64,000 bases of DNA from NCBI GenBank assembly GCA_015680685.1, contig MNCI01004082.1:236112-300111 (forward strand), written 5' to 3'. The notes under the pieces were generated by a model. The model had not been told where the DNA came from and made no database searches. It saw only the letters and a program-made list of their open reading frames with translations. Shown in pieces: positions 48,266 to 60,683 of the stretch (the first letter of the stretch is position 1; every line of letters starts with the position of its first letter). Source of the DNA: Gnetum montanum (lineage: Eukaryota > Streptophyta > Gnetopsida > Gnetales > Gnetaceae). The translations under genes were made by a program, and so were the position numbers.

Positions 48266-50228
48266 TACCCCCATGACTGAATGAAAACTCATCATCGAGT
48301 ATAGAAGAAAAGGAACAAGTCCTTGCAAAATATATTAGGAGTGAAACAAAGGAAACAGAAAAATACAGAAGTGCCTGAGCATACATCATTACAATTGTGT
48401 ACAACATTGGGTGTTCATGGCAATAGGAAAGAACACCCTTAGATCCAATGGACATCTGACCCCTCTTGGCAACAAAAGAATGAGGGAGAGGTAGAAGAGA
48501 TTCAACGGTCATGAACAATCTCCCATGAGTGATATTGTTGCATCATCCTTGGTGAAGATAGTTTCACTTCCAGTCCATGCTTCCCATTACAATCACAATA
48601 AAATCATAGATTAGTATATAAAGTGTAACACATAGTGGTTGAATACCTTGTCTCGTCAGTGGTTATACCTAGCTAAGTTGTGATTGTGGTAGACTGGTTG
48701 CTTGATAATGTTAGTGGTAAGACTGACAAATAGGTTCAATAAGAGAAGTGATCCATAAAATTTAGAAAAATATTAACACAAGAAATACTAGAAAGAGGTT
48801 ATAGAAATTCACAATAATAAAAAGAGAGAATTCACTAAAAATAGCTGTGAAGATGCACACAATTGGATGGCATTGATGGGGTAAATAAAAAGAATTCGAT
48901 TATAACAATGTCTAAGGTTAAAGAACTTAACCAAATCAAAAGATATGCAAGTGGGTCCTCCCCAAAGTAGGCACATGCCTTTTATGCCCTTATATACCTT
49001 CAAACAAAGGAGTCTGTGGGCTCCATGGATGATTAATGATTATGGAAGGATAAGTATGAAAACCCAAAAGTAACTGGATGAGAATCCCACACATCAAACC
49101 AGAACATCGAATTAAAACATGATACTGGCAGTGAGGTGAGGCATGAAAAGCATAGATGGATGAGAGAGAGAATGGAATGGAGTTCCTAATTATGGTCACA
49201 TGAAGTCCCTTGTGGAGTTTGTGGTTAAATGACTCAGTAGGATCCATCCTCAGTCTAGACCAAAACCAACCACTTTTAGTGACTTTGCATCAACATTCTA
49301 AGACTAGCCCATCCCTTGAGACACAAGAATACTCCCATAAAACAACCACCATTCCAAATTGGAGAAGAAGTACGAAGTGAGAAAGGGCCTTAGTTAGAGG
49401 AGACAAGACAAGTTCCATAACTAGTGCTTGTAGCCCTTTTATTTGGTCTAAGGGGTATACTTTGAATTCCCATATTTATTTTTTTGAATGGAAACTAAAC
49501 TATGCAAAGACCCATGTATTTTTTTATTTATTTTGTCTAAGGGATGTGCTTTGAATCCTCATCTCTTTTCTTTTTTTGATGAGGACCACACCATGCAAGG
49601 ACTTATTCAACTTCCTATTGTGGAATGACACAGAACAATGAGAAGTTCATAAGAACATCATCATACATAGGAAGATGGAAAAGCATGAAGAATACTACAT
49701 CCCTTTGAAGCCACACCCCATCTGAACCTTTGATCCCTTCCCAATTCCAGAAACTACACAAGTCACAAGTTTATTAAGGTTGTATTAATGAAAAAGGGAT
49801 TGCATGTTTTCAAACAAGGAAAATCATAGAGTATGTGGATGGATGGATGATGTGGACTCACTGCCTATTACATGAAAAGAAACCATGTCCTAGTTGTTAG
49901 CAACAACATTCAAAGTTAGAAACTAGACATCAACAATCAAATCACAAATGATACATACCACCATCGAGTAGCACATTACCATTGTACTTGGCACCCTATT
50001 AGCAAAAAGAGCAGAGAATTATACTAAACATAGGAAAATATAAAAGAAAGTACAAGAGTATTCAAGGAATATTAAATATATTAACAATGGTGTAAAACAA
50101 AAACTTTAGAAAAGATTAGTAACTTGAAAAACAAAAGATGTAAAACAAAGAATATAAAAACAAAATGTTGTAAAACCAAAAATGTGTAAAACAAAAAAAG
50201 TCAAAATACTGAGGAGCTATGTAAAGTG
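48266..50228 (-). other. G 3' region between integrase and LTR
   Basis: A polypurine tract CATGGGGGTA (minus strand, 48266-48275) touches the LTR, and F has the same tract. Athila elements often carry an env-like ORF here, but I see no long frame, signal peptide or membrane segment. 50050-50215 is A-rich with repeated TGTAAAACAAAA words. Confidence 0.55.
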
Positions 50229-53200
50229 TTAGTATGGATGGCCATCTCCACCACGAGTAAGTTGAAAGGAGGAGATCCAAAATATTGAGCGTGGTTGTCC
50301 ATCTGGCGAGGTATCTGTTGAGTTGGTTGGCTTGGGATCATGGAACGGTTTCAGTTGTTGGATGTTGACTAATTGCTTCTTATCCAGGCTATCAGGTTTA
50401 TATATAATCATGGCCCTAGATGGAAAAGTCTCTTCGATAATGTAAGGTCCTTTTCACAATGTTTGAAATTTGGTTCATTGAGGTACGTGTGCAAGATTCC
50501 AGTAGAGAACCTTGTCTCTTGGTTAAAACTTAACTTTCCTTATTTTGAGGTGATGGCATTTCTTAGTGAATGCCTTATGCATTTCATTGGATGAAGGGCG
50601 ATTAATCGATTTTTATCTAGCAAGTTGAGGTTCATTAATCTTTCCTTTTATGTTAGACTTAGATCCATGTTAAGGTCACAGGTTGTAGAGAGTGTACGAA
50701 GCTCAGATTCGATGGGCAGTGTTAGTAGTTTTCCATACATAAGATCATAGGGAGAATAACCTATGGGAAGCTTCCATGTGGAGTGATAGGCCCAAAGGGC
50801 ATCATTTAATTTCGTGCTCCAGTTCCTTTAGTATTTGCTAATAGTGCATGTTAGAATTTTTATAATCTCTTGATTAGTGAGTTCAGCTTGACCATTGGCT
50901 TGAGGGTGATAAGGTGTTGTGAGTTTGTGATCAACCCCCAAGTGTTGCATAAGTTTTCAGAAAGTGGCACCTATGAAATAAGTTCCATTGTTAGAGATTA
51001 ATTCATGAGGCACACCAAACCTATTTATGATATTCAATTATACAACTTGAGTAGCAGTATTGGATGTACAGTTGGTGACGACTGCTACTTCTACCCACTT
51101 AGTGCAATAGTCAACCATGACTATTATATACACCTTTACATTTGACAAAGGCACGATGAGATCCATAAAGTTAATGCCCCAAATATCAAATGGCTTAAGA
51201 GGCTGAATCCATTATTGTGGCCCCTCCATTCGAGCTGTCATTCCACCATCCTTTGGCAATGATCATAAGTGCGGATGAATTGGTATGCATCCTTGAAGAT
51301 TATTGGCCAGTAATATCCTACCATAAGGATTTTTATGGCCATGCATCTCCCAGCATAATGGCCCCCACAAGGACCTTCATGAGCATACTGGAGAATGCGC
51401 AGTTTATTTGTGTCAGGGATACACTAGCATATTAGGCCATCAAGACATACTTTGTAAAGGTTCCCATTGATTTCCATGAAATGCTTAACCTAGTGAAGAA
51501 ACTATTGTTTCTTTCAGGTGTTTAGCCCTTGTAGCAATTCTTGCTTGAGAAAATAAGTAAGAATTGTGTCATACCATCTTGGTTCATTGGGCATTTGTGC
51601 ATTAATAGCCCCTACGAAGAGATATTCATTAGGACATTAATCAAATAAGGGACTCTCTTTCTCCTTGTCATTCCATCTTAGCCATGATAAGTGGTTAGCC
51701 ACCACATTTTCCACATCCTTTCGATCTACCATTGTGAGATCGAACTCTTGCAAAATCATGAGCCACCGTATGACATGGGGGCTCATTGTTGGTCTATTCA
51801 TTAAAAACTAGATGGCTCTATGATCTGTATGCATGAACACTTTATAACCAAGCACATAGTGCCCGAACTTTACTAAGGCAAACACCACTGCCATTAACTC
51901 CTTTTCCATAGTGGTGTAGTTCAGCTGTGCACCTGTGATACTTTGGCTTGCGTAGTGAATGTAGTATGGACATTTTTGATCATTCAGCTACATAAGCACT
52001 ACCCCCAAAGCATAATTTGATGTATTGGTCATCACATGAAATGGCCTAGACCAATCAGGTACTTATAGAATTAGGGTTTCAACAAGCTTTTGCTTTAGTT
52101 GTTGAAATGCTATTTCACATGAAAGGGTCTAGAAAAATGATGCATATTTCTTTATTAATTCAACCAGCATCTTAGTGATTTTAGAAAAATTCTCAATGAA
52201 GTGCCAGTAGTAGCCAGTATGACCAAGGAATGATTGCACTTCTTTAACTATTTTTGGTTGACGGGTTATTCCTTGGATGACTCTTATCTTTTTAGTGTCC
52301 ACCTCAATTCCTGCTTTTGAGATATGCTGCCCCAAGACTATGCCTTCCTGGATCATAAGATGGCTCTTTTGCCAATTGAGTTGAAGGTTTGTTTCAACAC
52401 ATCTCCTCAACACCTGCTTAAGATGGTCTAGGGCTTGCTCGAACATAGCTCCATAGGTAGAAAAGTCATCCACGAAGACTTCTATCCCACTACTAATTTA
52501 TTGTTGGAAAATGCTAAGGACTAATAATTGGAATGTAGTTGGGGCATTACATAGACTAAATGACATTTGATGATAAGCAAAAGTCCCCCAAGGACTTGTG
52601 AAAGTTTCTTCGCTTAGCTCTCTAGTGTGATCTAGATTTGTTTATAGCCACTATAACCATCCAGAAAGTTGTAATAGCTATGCATAGAAATGGTGTCCAA
52701 CACTTGCTTGACAAAAGGTAATAAAAAATGATCTTTGAAATTTGCCATATTGAGTAGCTGAAAGTCGATGCACACCTGTCATTTGCCTCCTTTCTTGGGC
52801 ATGATCATGAGTGGACTAACCCACTCACTATTGTAATAGGGTAGATGAATCCCACCTTGAGGAGTTGCTCAATCTCCTCTTTAACAATTTGCTTTAATTT
52901 TGGATTCAAACACTGCTGTGGCTATCATTTCAGTTTAACGGTAAGGTTTGTATATGTCTAATGTTGACATATTCTTGAATCCATTCCTATGAGCTCAGAA
53001 TATAACTAGGAAAAGGCTACTGACCATTTTTCCACAACATTTATCAACATCTTCTTTTGTCCTGCAACAAGTTTGGCATTAATAATGACTGGCTTTCCAT
53101 TTTCTAAGAACATGTACTAGGTAGTGTCTTTAATTCAAGGGGTTCTTATTTAAAATTTTCAGGAATCTGCAACTCTCTGTAATTAATATCATCATTTACT
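50229..53200 (-). pseudogene. G pol: reverse transcriptase, RNase H, integrase
   Basis: Minus-strand RT motifs: GFIYPYYNSEWVSPLMIMPKK (about 52860-52790), a CIDF block and the catalytic VDDFSTYG (about 52480). ETNLQLNWQKSHLM and GIVLGQHIS are at 52400-52310. RNase H lies roughly at 52130-51650. Integrase shows YYWPIIFKDAYQFIRTYDHCQ (about 51320-51255), the WG-N-FMDLIVP core near 51150 and a C-terminal LVNIQQLKPFHDP at 50340. One RNase H only, in contrast to A and B. Frames are broken; inactive. Athila-like by RT wording and primer site. Confidence 0.78.
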
Positions 53201-53399
53201 CCCTTGGAGAGCTAGTGAGGAACTTGCTCGAGTTCATCCATACTTGCAACATAATCACATGTTAGGCCCTTAGTAGGTTCCATACACAATGTATTGCTAC
53301 TAGAATTAGCTGTCAGACACTAAGTACCTTCTTGTTTTGTGGCTACTGTGTATAGACATCTTTGGATTTTAGCTTCTAGTGCACACTTCTTGCATGTAG

Positions 53400-56300
53400 A
53401 GATAGAGGTTCACTTCAATAACCATAGCTTCTGCACACAATGGCACCCTGAATTACTGTACACAATACATGAAATCCTCTTCTTCTCGATCTTTCCAAAT
53501 TTATTTTCTTTAGATATATTTAAGGAAAGATCTCTAATTCCCATTTTAGCATCAACAATGCTTAACCACATCCTTCCCATAATAATTGGGAAGTCTCCCT
53601 TGCAGTTCTTCACCTTGATTACTAGGAAGTCAACAAGATATGACCACCCACAAATGGTGGTTACAATGTCTTCTACCAGTCCCAATGGAATAGTGATGGA
53701 CTAGTCTACCAGCTCCAACCTAATGTTGCTCTTCTTCAAGAGAGTAAGGTTCCACATAGTGTACATCTAATGTGAGATCAGATTAACACTAGAACTAGAG
53801 TCAAGAAGAGCTTTACAATGCTCATTCCCAGCAATTTGCAAATATACTAAGGGACTCCTGGGATTAGCTAACTTCCTAGGCAGGTTACTAGCTTGAATCT
53901 AATTAGATACAACATGGGTTAACATCACGGTATGGATTTTATAGGGATTTTGGTTTGAAGGAGACTTGGATAAAGGTGAGGTAGAGAAAGGTGGAAGAGT
54001 ACAGCTACCAACCACTGATGTTTTTAAGGGCTTTGGTGGATTATGAGGTTAGAAGAAGGGTCTTTTCTTTGATTGTGGTTTTGACCCACTTGTTTGGTTA
54101 ACTAGTTGTAGATTAATTGCCCTCATAGCATTTCTTTATTGTGGTTGGGTAAGCAATTCACCTTGCATGGATAGAGTAGGTGGTAGCTATGTAGGAGGGG
54201 AAGGAGTAGGTGTAGGAATAGGAGGAGCATGAGGATAGTAGATGGCATCCCTCCTTGCATATGGTGGTTGGTACACTCCAGGAGGGTAGTGGTGAGGTTG
54301 GTAAGTAGCAACATGACCAAAGGAGTCCCATGGAGATGAAGGTTATTGAACATAATAACCATAGGGATCTGGTTGCTGATAGGGGTACTGTTATCTTAGA
54401 GGTGCCAATGCCTATGATTGTGGTTGCTGCTAGTGCTGGTACTATTCATAGGATTGTAGTGGAGTTCCACTTGGATAATACTCTTGTGGTTGGTGGAACT
54501 GTCAAGAGTTTTCTTGTGGATAAGGCAATCTTTTGGGTGTTTTCCTTTGTGTAAGTTGTGGATGTAAGGCATGCACCCCAAGTTCTTGCAAGTGTGACAC
54601 AATTGGATAGCATCCCTTGGGCTGTTCATATTGGTAGATGCCACACTTTCCATCATCATATGATTCACTGTCTGCAACCATCTCTATCACAACCATCTTA
54701 TCCTTACCCTTAGATATGGCATGTTTAGCTTCCTTACATCTTTGGCGCTCATGCTCACCACTTTGCTCCTTGGACTGTTCAGTAATTTTTAAGAAAACTT
54801 GAAACTTATTATCCATGGAGTTCCATAATTGGTCAACCTTAGCCATAATTTTAGACTACAATTTCTAGAGTGGAAAGGTTTTTTGATTAGCCACCTCATC
54901 TCTGATTAACTCATCCTCACTGTCACAAAATAAAACTTCCCTTTTGTAGATAGAAGGGTCCCTATTGGGTTCTTTTGTACTTCCTCACTTTCTCAATTCT
55001 CCCTCCTCCTTAGACACTTGCTTAATTAGCTTTTGGATCCAACATATGCTTAACTTTGTCAATCTTCCTTGAGCATAGATGCCAAGGATTTTCCTTATTT
55101 CAGACCATAACCTGTCTATGATATGACAAAGTTGATCAAGCTAAAAGTATTCATGGTTAGGACACTTATGCAATAGAGAGTAGTATTGGCCAATAGCAGC
55201 ATCCAAGGGCTTATGGTTTCTTTGTTCCCACCCTTGGATCTGCTTCCTTAGATTGGAAACTCAAGAGTATGTTTGATATTTTTCATTAAAAAATTCTAAC
55301 ATCGTACTCCACTGCTAGATTGATTTTGGCTCCAAGGACCAGTACCAATTTTCTACTTCCTTAATGAGTATCCTTGAAAATAATTTTAACTTTTGCCAAT
55401 CATTCTCAATATTCTACAAGGCACATGCATCTTGGAAGGCTTGGAGATGATTTTGTAGATCAACGTCATAACCTCGCTCAAACTGAGGGACGTTGTTCAT
55501 GTCCAACCTCTTTATTTTGCTATTCTTTACATGCCTTGTTGAAATCCTCATGACCTCTGCAATTTTTAACATGCTCTAAGTGGCAAGTAGAGGTTCATCA
55601 AGGCCACAGTGATGGTGCCTACGATGTTCTCTACTAACCCTTCTTTCATGGTGGTGGATCTCTTTGGATCATCCATGTCTTCGATCGTGACTATCTCAAT
55701 GGTCCCTTCTATTGTTTTGGTCTCATCGGTCACCTTCATCATGGTTATGTCCTCTGCAGCCACAATTTGAGCTAGATGAAGAAGAAGATGATGATGAAGG
55801 GGAAGGGGAAGGAAAACTTGCATCGTGTCAATGCCTACCACATTCTCTTCAATGATCGTGATCACGATCGTGATCTTGACTTCTATTTGCCCCCTTATCA
55901 TGACTTACTTCTCTAGATCCATTTTTGTCATTGGATTCATTTCAACTAGTACCCAAATTATGAATTGTGGATTGCATGTTCTGGTTGAGGGCCCCTTGAC
56001 CAAAGTCAAATAGAGGAGTGTCGCCAAAGGAAAATCCTCCAGAGAAGTGTTCACCTCCATCTAATGGACCAAGTGGAGGTGGAAAAGTGTTTGACACCTT
56101 ATCCTTCAAAAGCTCATGTTGGTTCTCTAGTTGATGATCCATTAACCTTTGTGCTTTAGTGGGATGATAATCCCTTGAATTGGGATCTTGCATCTCATAC
56201 TTCCTATGAAGATGTTGAAGTCCATGTCATGCAAGCATTAGTTAGAGCATCATTGGAATAGATTGATCTGGTGGCACAATGATGTTGCCTTCCATGTCAC

Positions 56301-56439
56301 AGCACTGAACCATTTCATCTTGATGTAAGATGAAGGTGAAATCTAGTACATACTCATTGGGATGAGCATATACCACTCGGTATTGCTGAGGCACTTAGTC
56401 TACCCTGGGTGAAGATAGAATACTGTGAGAAGAAGACAT
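53400..56439 (-). pseudogene. G gag and protease
   Basis: ATG at 56439 opens MSSSHSILSSPRVD, then VPQQYRVVYAHPNEYVLDFTF. The middle (55900-54900) is degraded gag. 54846-54502 holds DQLWNSMDNKFQVFLK and a Gln/Lys-rich segment. Protease sequence is at 53850-53410 with LLDSSSSVNLISHQMY (the usual D-S/T-G altered) and WSYLVDFLVI, followed by GDFPIIMGRMWLS. Numerous stops. Confidence 0.72.
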
Positions 56440-56587
56440 TTTATATTAATGAATTTTTTTGCAGCGTGCAATTAAGATTTAATTTAGTTGTAATGATAAT
56501 TTTTGTTTTTGTAAGATTTGACTCTTAGGGTTTGAACAACAAGGTTACTAAGTTTTACTAAGTTTAGATAGTGCACATGGAACTAAA

Positions 56588-56606
56588 GTCCTCGACAACA
56601 GCACCA
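56588..56606 (-). other. G primer binding site, tRNA-Asp type
   Basis: Minus strand TGGTGCTGTTGTCGAGGAC begins one base after the LTR. It matches the known plant tRNA-Asp primer site TGGCGCCGTTGCCGGGGA except for C/T and G/A changes. This site is typical of Athila elements. Confidence 0.75.
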
Positions 56607-56607
56607 A

Positions 56608-57478
56608 TGATGAGCAGCGAGGTACCCCTACATCCATTCATACAAATCATAGGTATTCACATGTGATCTAGTGAAATTCCATAGACTTTAATTACCAAGT
56701 ATGCTAGAGCTAAATGATGAGTTCATGTTGTCTGTTCATTGTCTTCCTAGCCTCACTTGTGAAATGCAAGTGTATGGTTAAGTGTGATTGAGGCATAATA
56801 TTTTTATCATTTTATGTTTTATTAATTTGATCACCTAAAAATAATAATGAAAGTGAGAGTAATTAAATTCTAAGTGAACTATTGTCTAATTTAACCTAAC
56901 ACAAGTAACCGCCTCCACTTCTCGAACACATCCTGAACTTCATGTAAACACTATTGGGTTGTTAAACGCTAATCGTTTTTGAGCTACCAAGTGTTACATG
57001 TATGTTCAAAGGGGTCGTGCTTGTGTATTTTAATTAGTTGCTTAATTAATCAAAATTAATTGTTGAATGAATAACATTAAATGTAAATGACATGAAATCA
57101 TGATATATAAATGCATAAAGAAAGAAAGTCTCAAGTGCTACAAGGATGAATCAAAGAACTTGTCTTTATTGCCAACACAATGGTGTGTTCAAGTACATCA
57201 ATGCTCCAATAAAGATCCAATTACACTTAAACCTCCTACTATGGGCACTTGGAAAATATTCTAACTCTCAAATGAACAAATTGCAAGAATTTGGCTACTT
57301 GACTTCAAAAACTACCCCCAAATCATGTTCCCAAGGGTTGTATTTATAGGCCAAGGAGTGCCTTGCAATATCGCATGCTTGATATTGCATCTTGGGTCAC
57401 GATATCACATACTCAATATCATGTACCTAATATCATAGCCACTCTGATATTAGAGCTTAAGTAAAACATGATTCATCA
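56608..57478 (-). repeat. G: 5' LTR (right copy)
   Basis: Bounded by TGATGAGCAGCGAGG and GATTCATCA, followed by target copy GTGTT (57479-57483), which equals 47332-47336. About 90% identical to the left LTR by eye. TATA box (minus) 57341-57348; the short U3 (57349-57478) contains repeated ATATCGCA / TGATATTGC words. Confidence 0.9.
57341..57348 (-). promoter_or_regulatory. TATA box of G 5' LTR
   Basis: TATAAATA on the minus strand, about 130 bases from the start of the LTR. Confidence 0.72.
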
Positions 57479-57483
57479 GTGTT

Positions 57484-60145
57484 TGTTTCACTTAGGCTAA
57501 TGTAGCTACAAGGTCCTTGTCATTGACCGTTGTGTTGGCCTTGACCTCCTCCATGTGGCTCATGAGATAGATTTCTCATGGAGGGGACTTGGGGATGGGT
57601 TATTTAGCCTACTGAGGGGTAGAGGACTTAGTGTTTAGTTATGGCTTGCTGGTTGTGGCCTTTACTTTGGCCATGGTGGTTATAAGGTGCTTGTTCATCC
57701 TCTAGCGTTGCCATTTGGTAGGCCTACCTGGGTTGCTAGTGGGGTTGGCCCTTGCAAGAGAATAGATTGACATGTTGACCACTATTGGGCTTTGGGTAGG
57801 TGAGGGGCCATCATGTTGTGACACCTTGATGACAAACAACAGTTGTTTGGGAGTTGTTGCTATGCAGCCAACTTGTTGTGGCATCTTGATGACAAAGGGT
57901 TGCATAGCGGTTGTTGTTGCTGCATCATGCTAGTTTAACATCTTAGTATACAAGTGCTACGAGTTTAACATCTTAGTAGGCAAGTGGTTGGTTTGCCAAT
58001 TTAACATCTTAGCATATGGTTGTTGTGGGACCCTGACCACGAAGGGTGTTATGGATGCCCAAGGTGGCACTTTGGCCAGAAAGGGGGACCTCTTGCTTGT
58101 GGAGGTTGAGGGAACCTTTGAATTACTGGGAGGCCCAAAAATCACAAAAGGATGCTTTACTAGTGTTGACTTGCCTATGCTAATGGTGTTGATGACATAG
58201 GTGACACTTTCTGTGTTGGACTAGTATGCTACGTCAAGCACCAGTTAGCTCCTTTCTATCATTCTTTGTAAATCATCTTGCAAAGCCTGACAGAAGTCCA
58301 TGCTATGACTAAACATTTGGTGGTAATGATAGAACTGGTCTAGTTGGAAATGTTGTGGGACCAAGGGCTTGTTTGGTATTATTGAGGTGGGATTCCTCAG
58401 TAATTCACAGTATCGGTCATGTTTTTGGCAGGCAATCTCTAATACTTGTTTGTATTGGATTTTTCCAGCTTTTAGAAGTTGGTCTAACAATTTGGATGGT
58501 TTCATCGGTAATGGGGCATACTTTGAGCAATCCTTGTGCTCAAAGTGGGGCCTTGTAGCAGCTAGCATTGTGGCCCCTACCGATGTGGGCTAGTTGGTAC
58601 TAGGGTTGGCGGTGGCTTTGTGAGTTGGGGCTTTAGGTTGCTTAGCCGTTGGACCCCAGTTGGTTGCTTTTGCATTCATGGCTACTATTTCCACTATTGC
58701 ATTTTACTTACGCACATGCTGGTTTTTGTAGGCCACGTAGGTTGGGTTGTTGTTGGCTTGGACTATCTCCTCTATGCCCTTCATTGGGGCAAAGACTTGG
58801 TTGAGAGACTTCAGGGCTAGGTAGTACTATTTTAACTTGATGAAGTCATTGACTGCATCCTTAAAAATGGCAAACAGGTGAGTCTTTGCTAGCTTCTTGT
58901 GAATTTCTTGCAAGGTGATGCTCCATCATTGGATAAATTTGGCCATGGCCTCTAGGGGCCCCTACTTGACCTGCATGAGCTAGTTAAGAGTTACTTTAGG
59001 TTTCAGGTTGAATCTAAAGCATGTCACAAACTAGTTAAGGAGATCCTTCAGGGAGGAGATTGAGGCCCTAGGTAATGAATGGTACTAGTATAAGGTCTTG
59101 CCAATGAGAGACATGGGGAAGATGCACATGATGGCATGCAACCATACTTGCAAAAGTAGGCACTCAGACCTGAATGTGACCAAGTGCACATTCGTGTCGC
59201 CTTCACTATTGTACTTGTGGATTGAGATAGTACAACCCCACTTGGGAGGGTTAGGGGTGGTACCGTAGAACTTATGGGGTCATCTTGGTAAAAGTCCATC
59301 ACCTTGATGATTTTGGAGGTGGTGGCCTTGATCTCCTCTGTCAAACTTTTGATCAACTGGAATGCCTAATCCAAACCCAAAGGTGTGCTAGCTAGTTGCA
59401 TTGGCTAGACTTGTGTTGGTTGCATAACAAAGAGCCAGATTATTGGTTGAGGAGTATGCCAGTTTAATGTTGTAGTAGATGGTTGTTTCTAGTTAAACAT
59501 CGTAGTAGACAAATTTAGTTGATGTGTTGGCTGAGCAATGAATGTGGTGATTGAGGTAAGCCACACACGTGTGGGTTGGATTGACGTTGAGGACATCAAT
59601 GAAATAGGCATGACATAAGATGCTTGAATTGTCTAGGGTTGAGAGTTGGCCCCTACATGAATGTAGGGTTGGGTAGATGCAACAGTTACTTGTACAGAAG
59701 GCTAAACTGACATGGCCACCATCTCGGATAGGATGGATGAATCGAATTAAGGAGGGGTCGTACTAGGGAGTGGTTGTTGGAAGATGATATAAAGAGGGCT
59801 CTCACATTCAGAGCATGCCTCAAATTCATCTTCCTCCTCCTATGAGGCTTCCTCATAGTTGTTCCCTACATCGCACTCATTTGCATGGATGAGTTGGGAC
59901 AACAACTGGCGGTAGGAATCTGTGAGTGGGATTATATCGAAAAAGGTAGGGTTTTATTCTCATCCATCTTGGTGAACTCATTCATAGTCTTATTTTGCCT
60001 CCATGTTAAGGCAATCCATGGGTAATCCTACTTGGATTTTGGCACAAATAAAGTTATATTGTTTGTGGCTGAGTGCGGCACACTTTGGGTGGACTGTGGT
60101 GTCAATTGTGTTAGACACCAACATGGAAGGTTGATCTGGATTCAT
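57484..60145 (-). pseudogene. C/D gag, N-terminal and central part
   Basis: The minus-strand start is the ATG at 60145 (MNPDQPSMLVSNTI), aligning with MNPEEP in B. The gag core is at 59330-59050 (MDFYQDDPIS). Capsid and linker follow, then the conserved block FEHKDCSKYAPL..LLDQLLKAG at 58550-58470 and the knuckle-like FYHYHQM..HSMDFCQALQDDLQ at 58350-58260. Degenerate TTAAACTGG-like words appear at 57930-58010 and 59460-59500, within coding homology. The frame is interrupted at 57483 by element G and continues at 47336. Confidence 0.72.
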
Positions 60146-60659
60146 GTTCATAGATTGGGTTGTGAGCATTGCTATTTGCAAAAATGGCTTACTTTGAAAA
60201 CTGCAGAAAAATGCCTAAGTCTACTAGTAGTAAAAAATGGCTAAGTTTGGAAACTGCAAAAAATTTACTAAGTGTAAAACTATAGAAAATTAGCTAAGTA
60301 TGAAACTACAAAAATTTGGCTAAGTATGAAAATGCAAAAAAAATGCTAAGTATGAAAATGAAGAACAAATGCGAAGTATGAAAATGCAAAAAAATGACTA
60401 AATATGAAAAAACTCCAAAATAATGGCTAAGTGTAAAACTATAGAAAAAATGCTAAGTATGGAGACTACGCTCCACACCAACTACACTCTCTACATACTA
60501 CATTCAGAGAGTGAAGACTTAGAAAAAAGTGGAGAATGACATGATTTGGGTTGTTATGCAAGGTTTGAGGGAGATTGATAATGGGGACCAATCTACATTG
60601 ATGGGGGTGCAAAGAGCATGCAAATACAACCACAATGGAGTGAAAAGAAGGAAATGGTA
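60146..60659 (-). other. C/D leader with ~26-bp tandem array
   Basis: From about 60213 to 60465 the word GCTAAGTATGAAAATGCAAAA recurs nine to ten times with 25-29-base spacing. Minus-strand reading gives CTTAGCCATTTTTT-type units as in E and B. It fills most of the leader between primer site and gag. Confidence 0.75.
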
Positions 60660-60678
60660 GGTCCTTCTTCTAGTGCCA
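60660..60678 (-). other. C/D primer binding site
   Basis: Minus strand TGGCACTAGAAGAAGGACC, the decayed form of the Tat-like primer site, six bases from the LTR. Confidence 0.65.
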
Positions 60679-60683
60679 AAAAT

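Noticed and set aside
48266-50228. Env-like gene expected in an Athila element
   Set aside because: No frame with a signal peptide or membrane segment is visible; the region shows only short chance ORFs.
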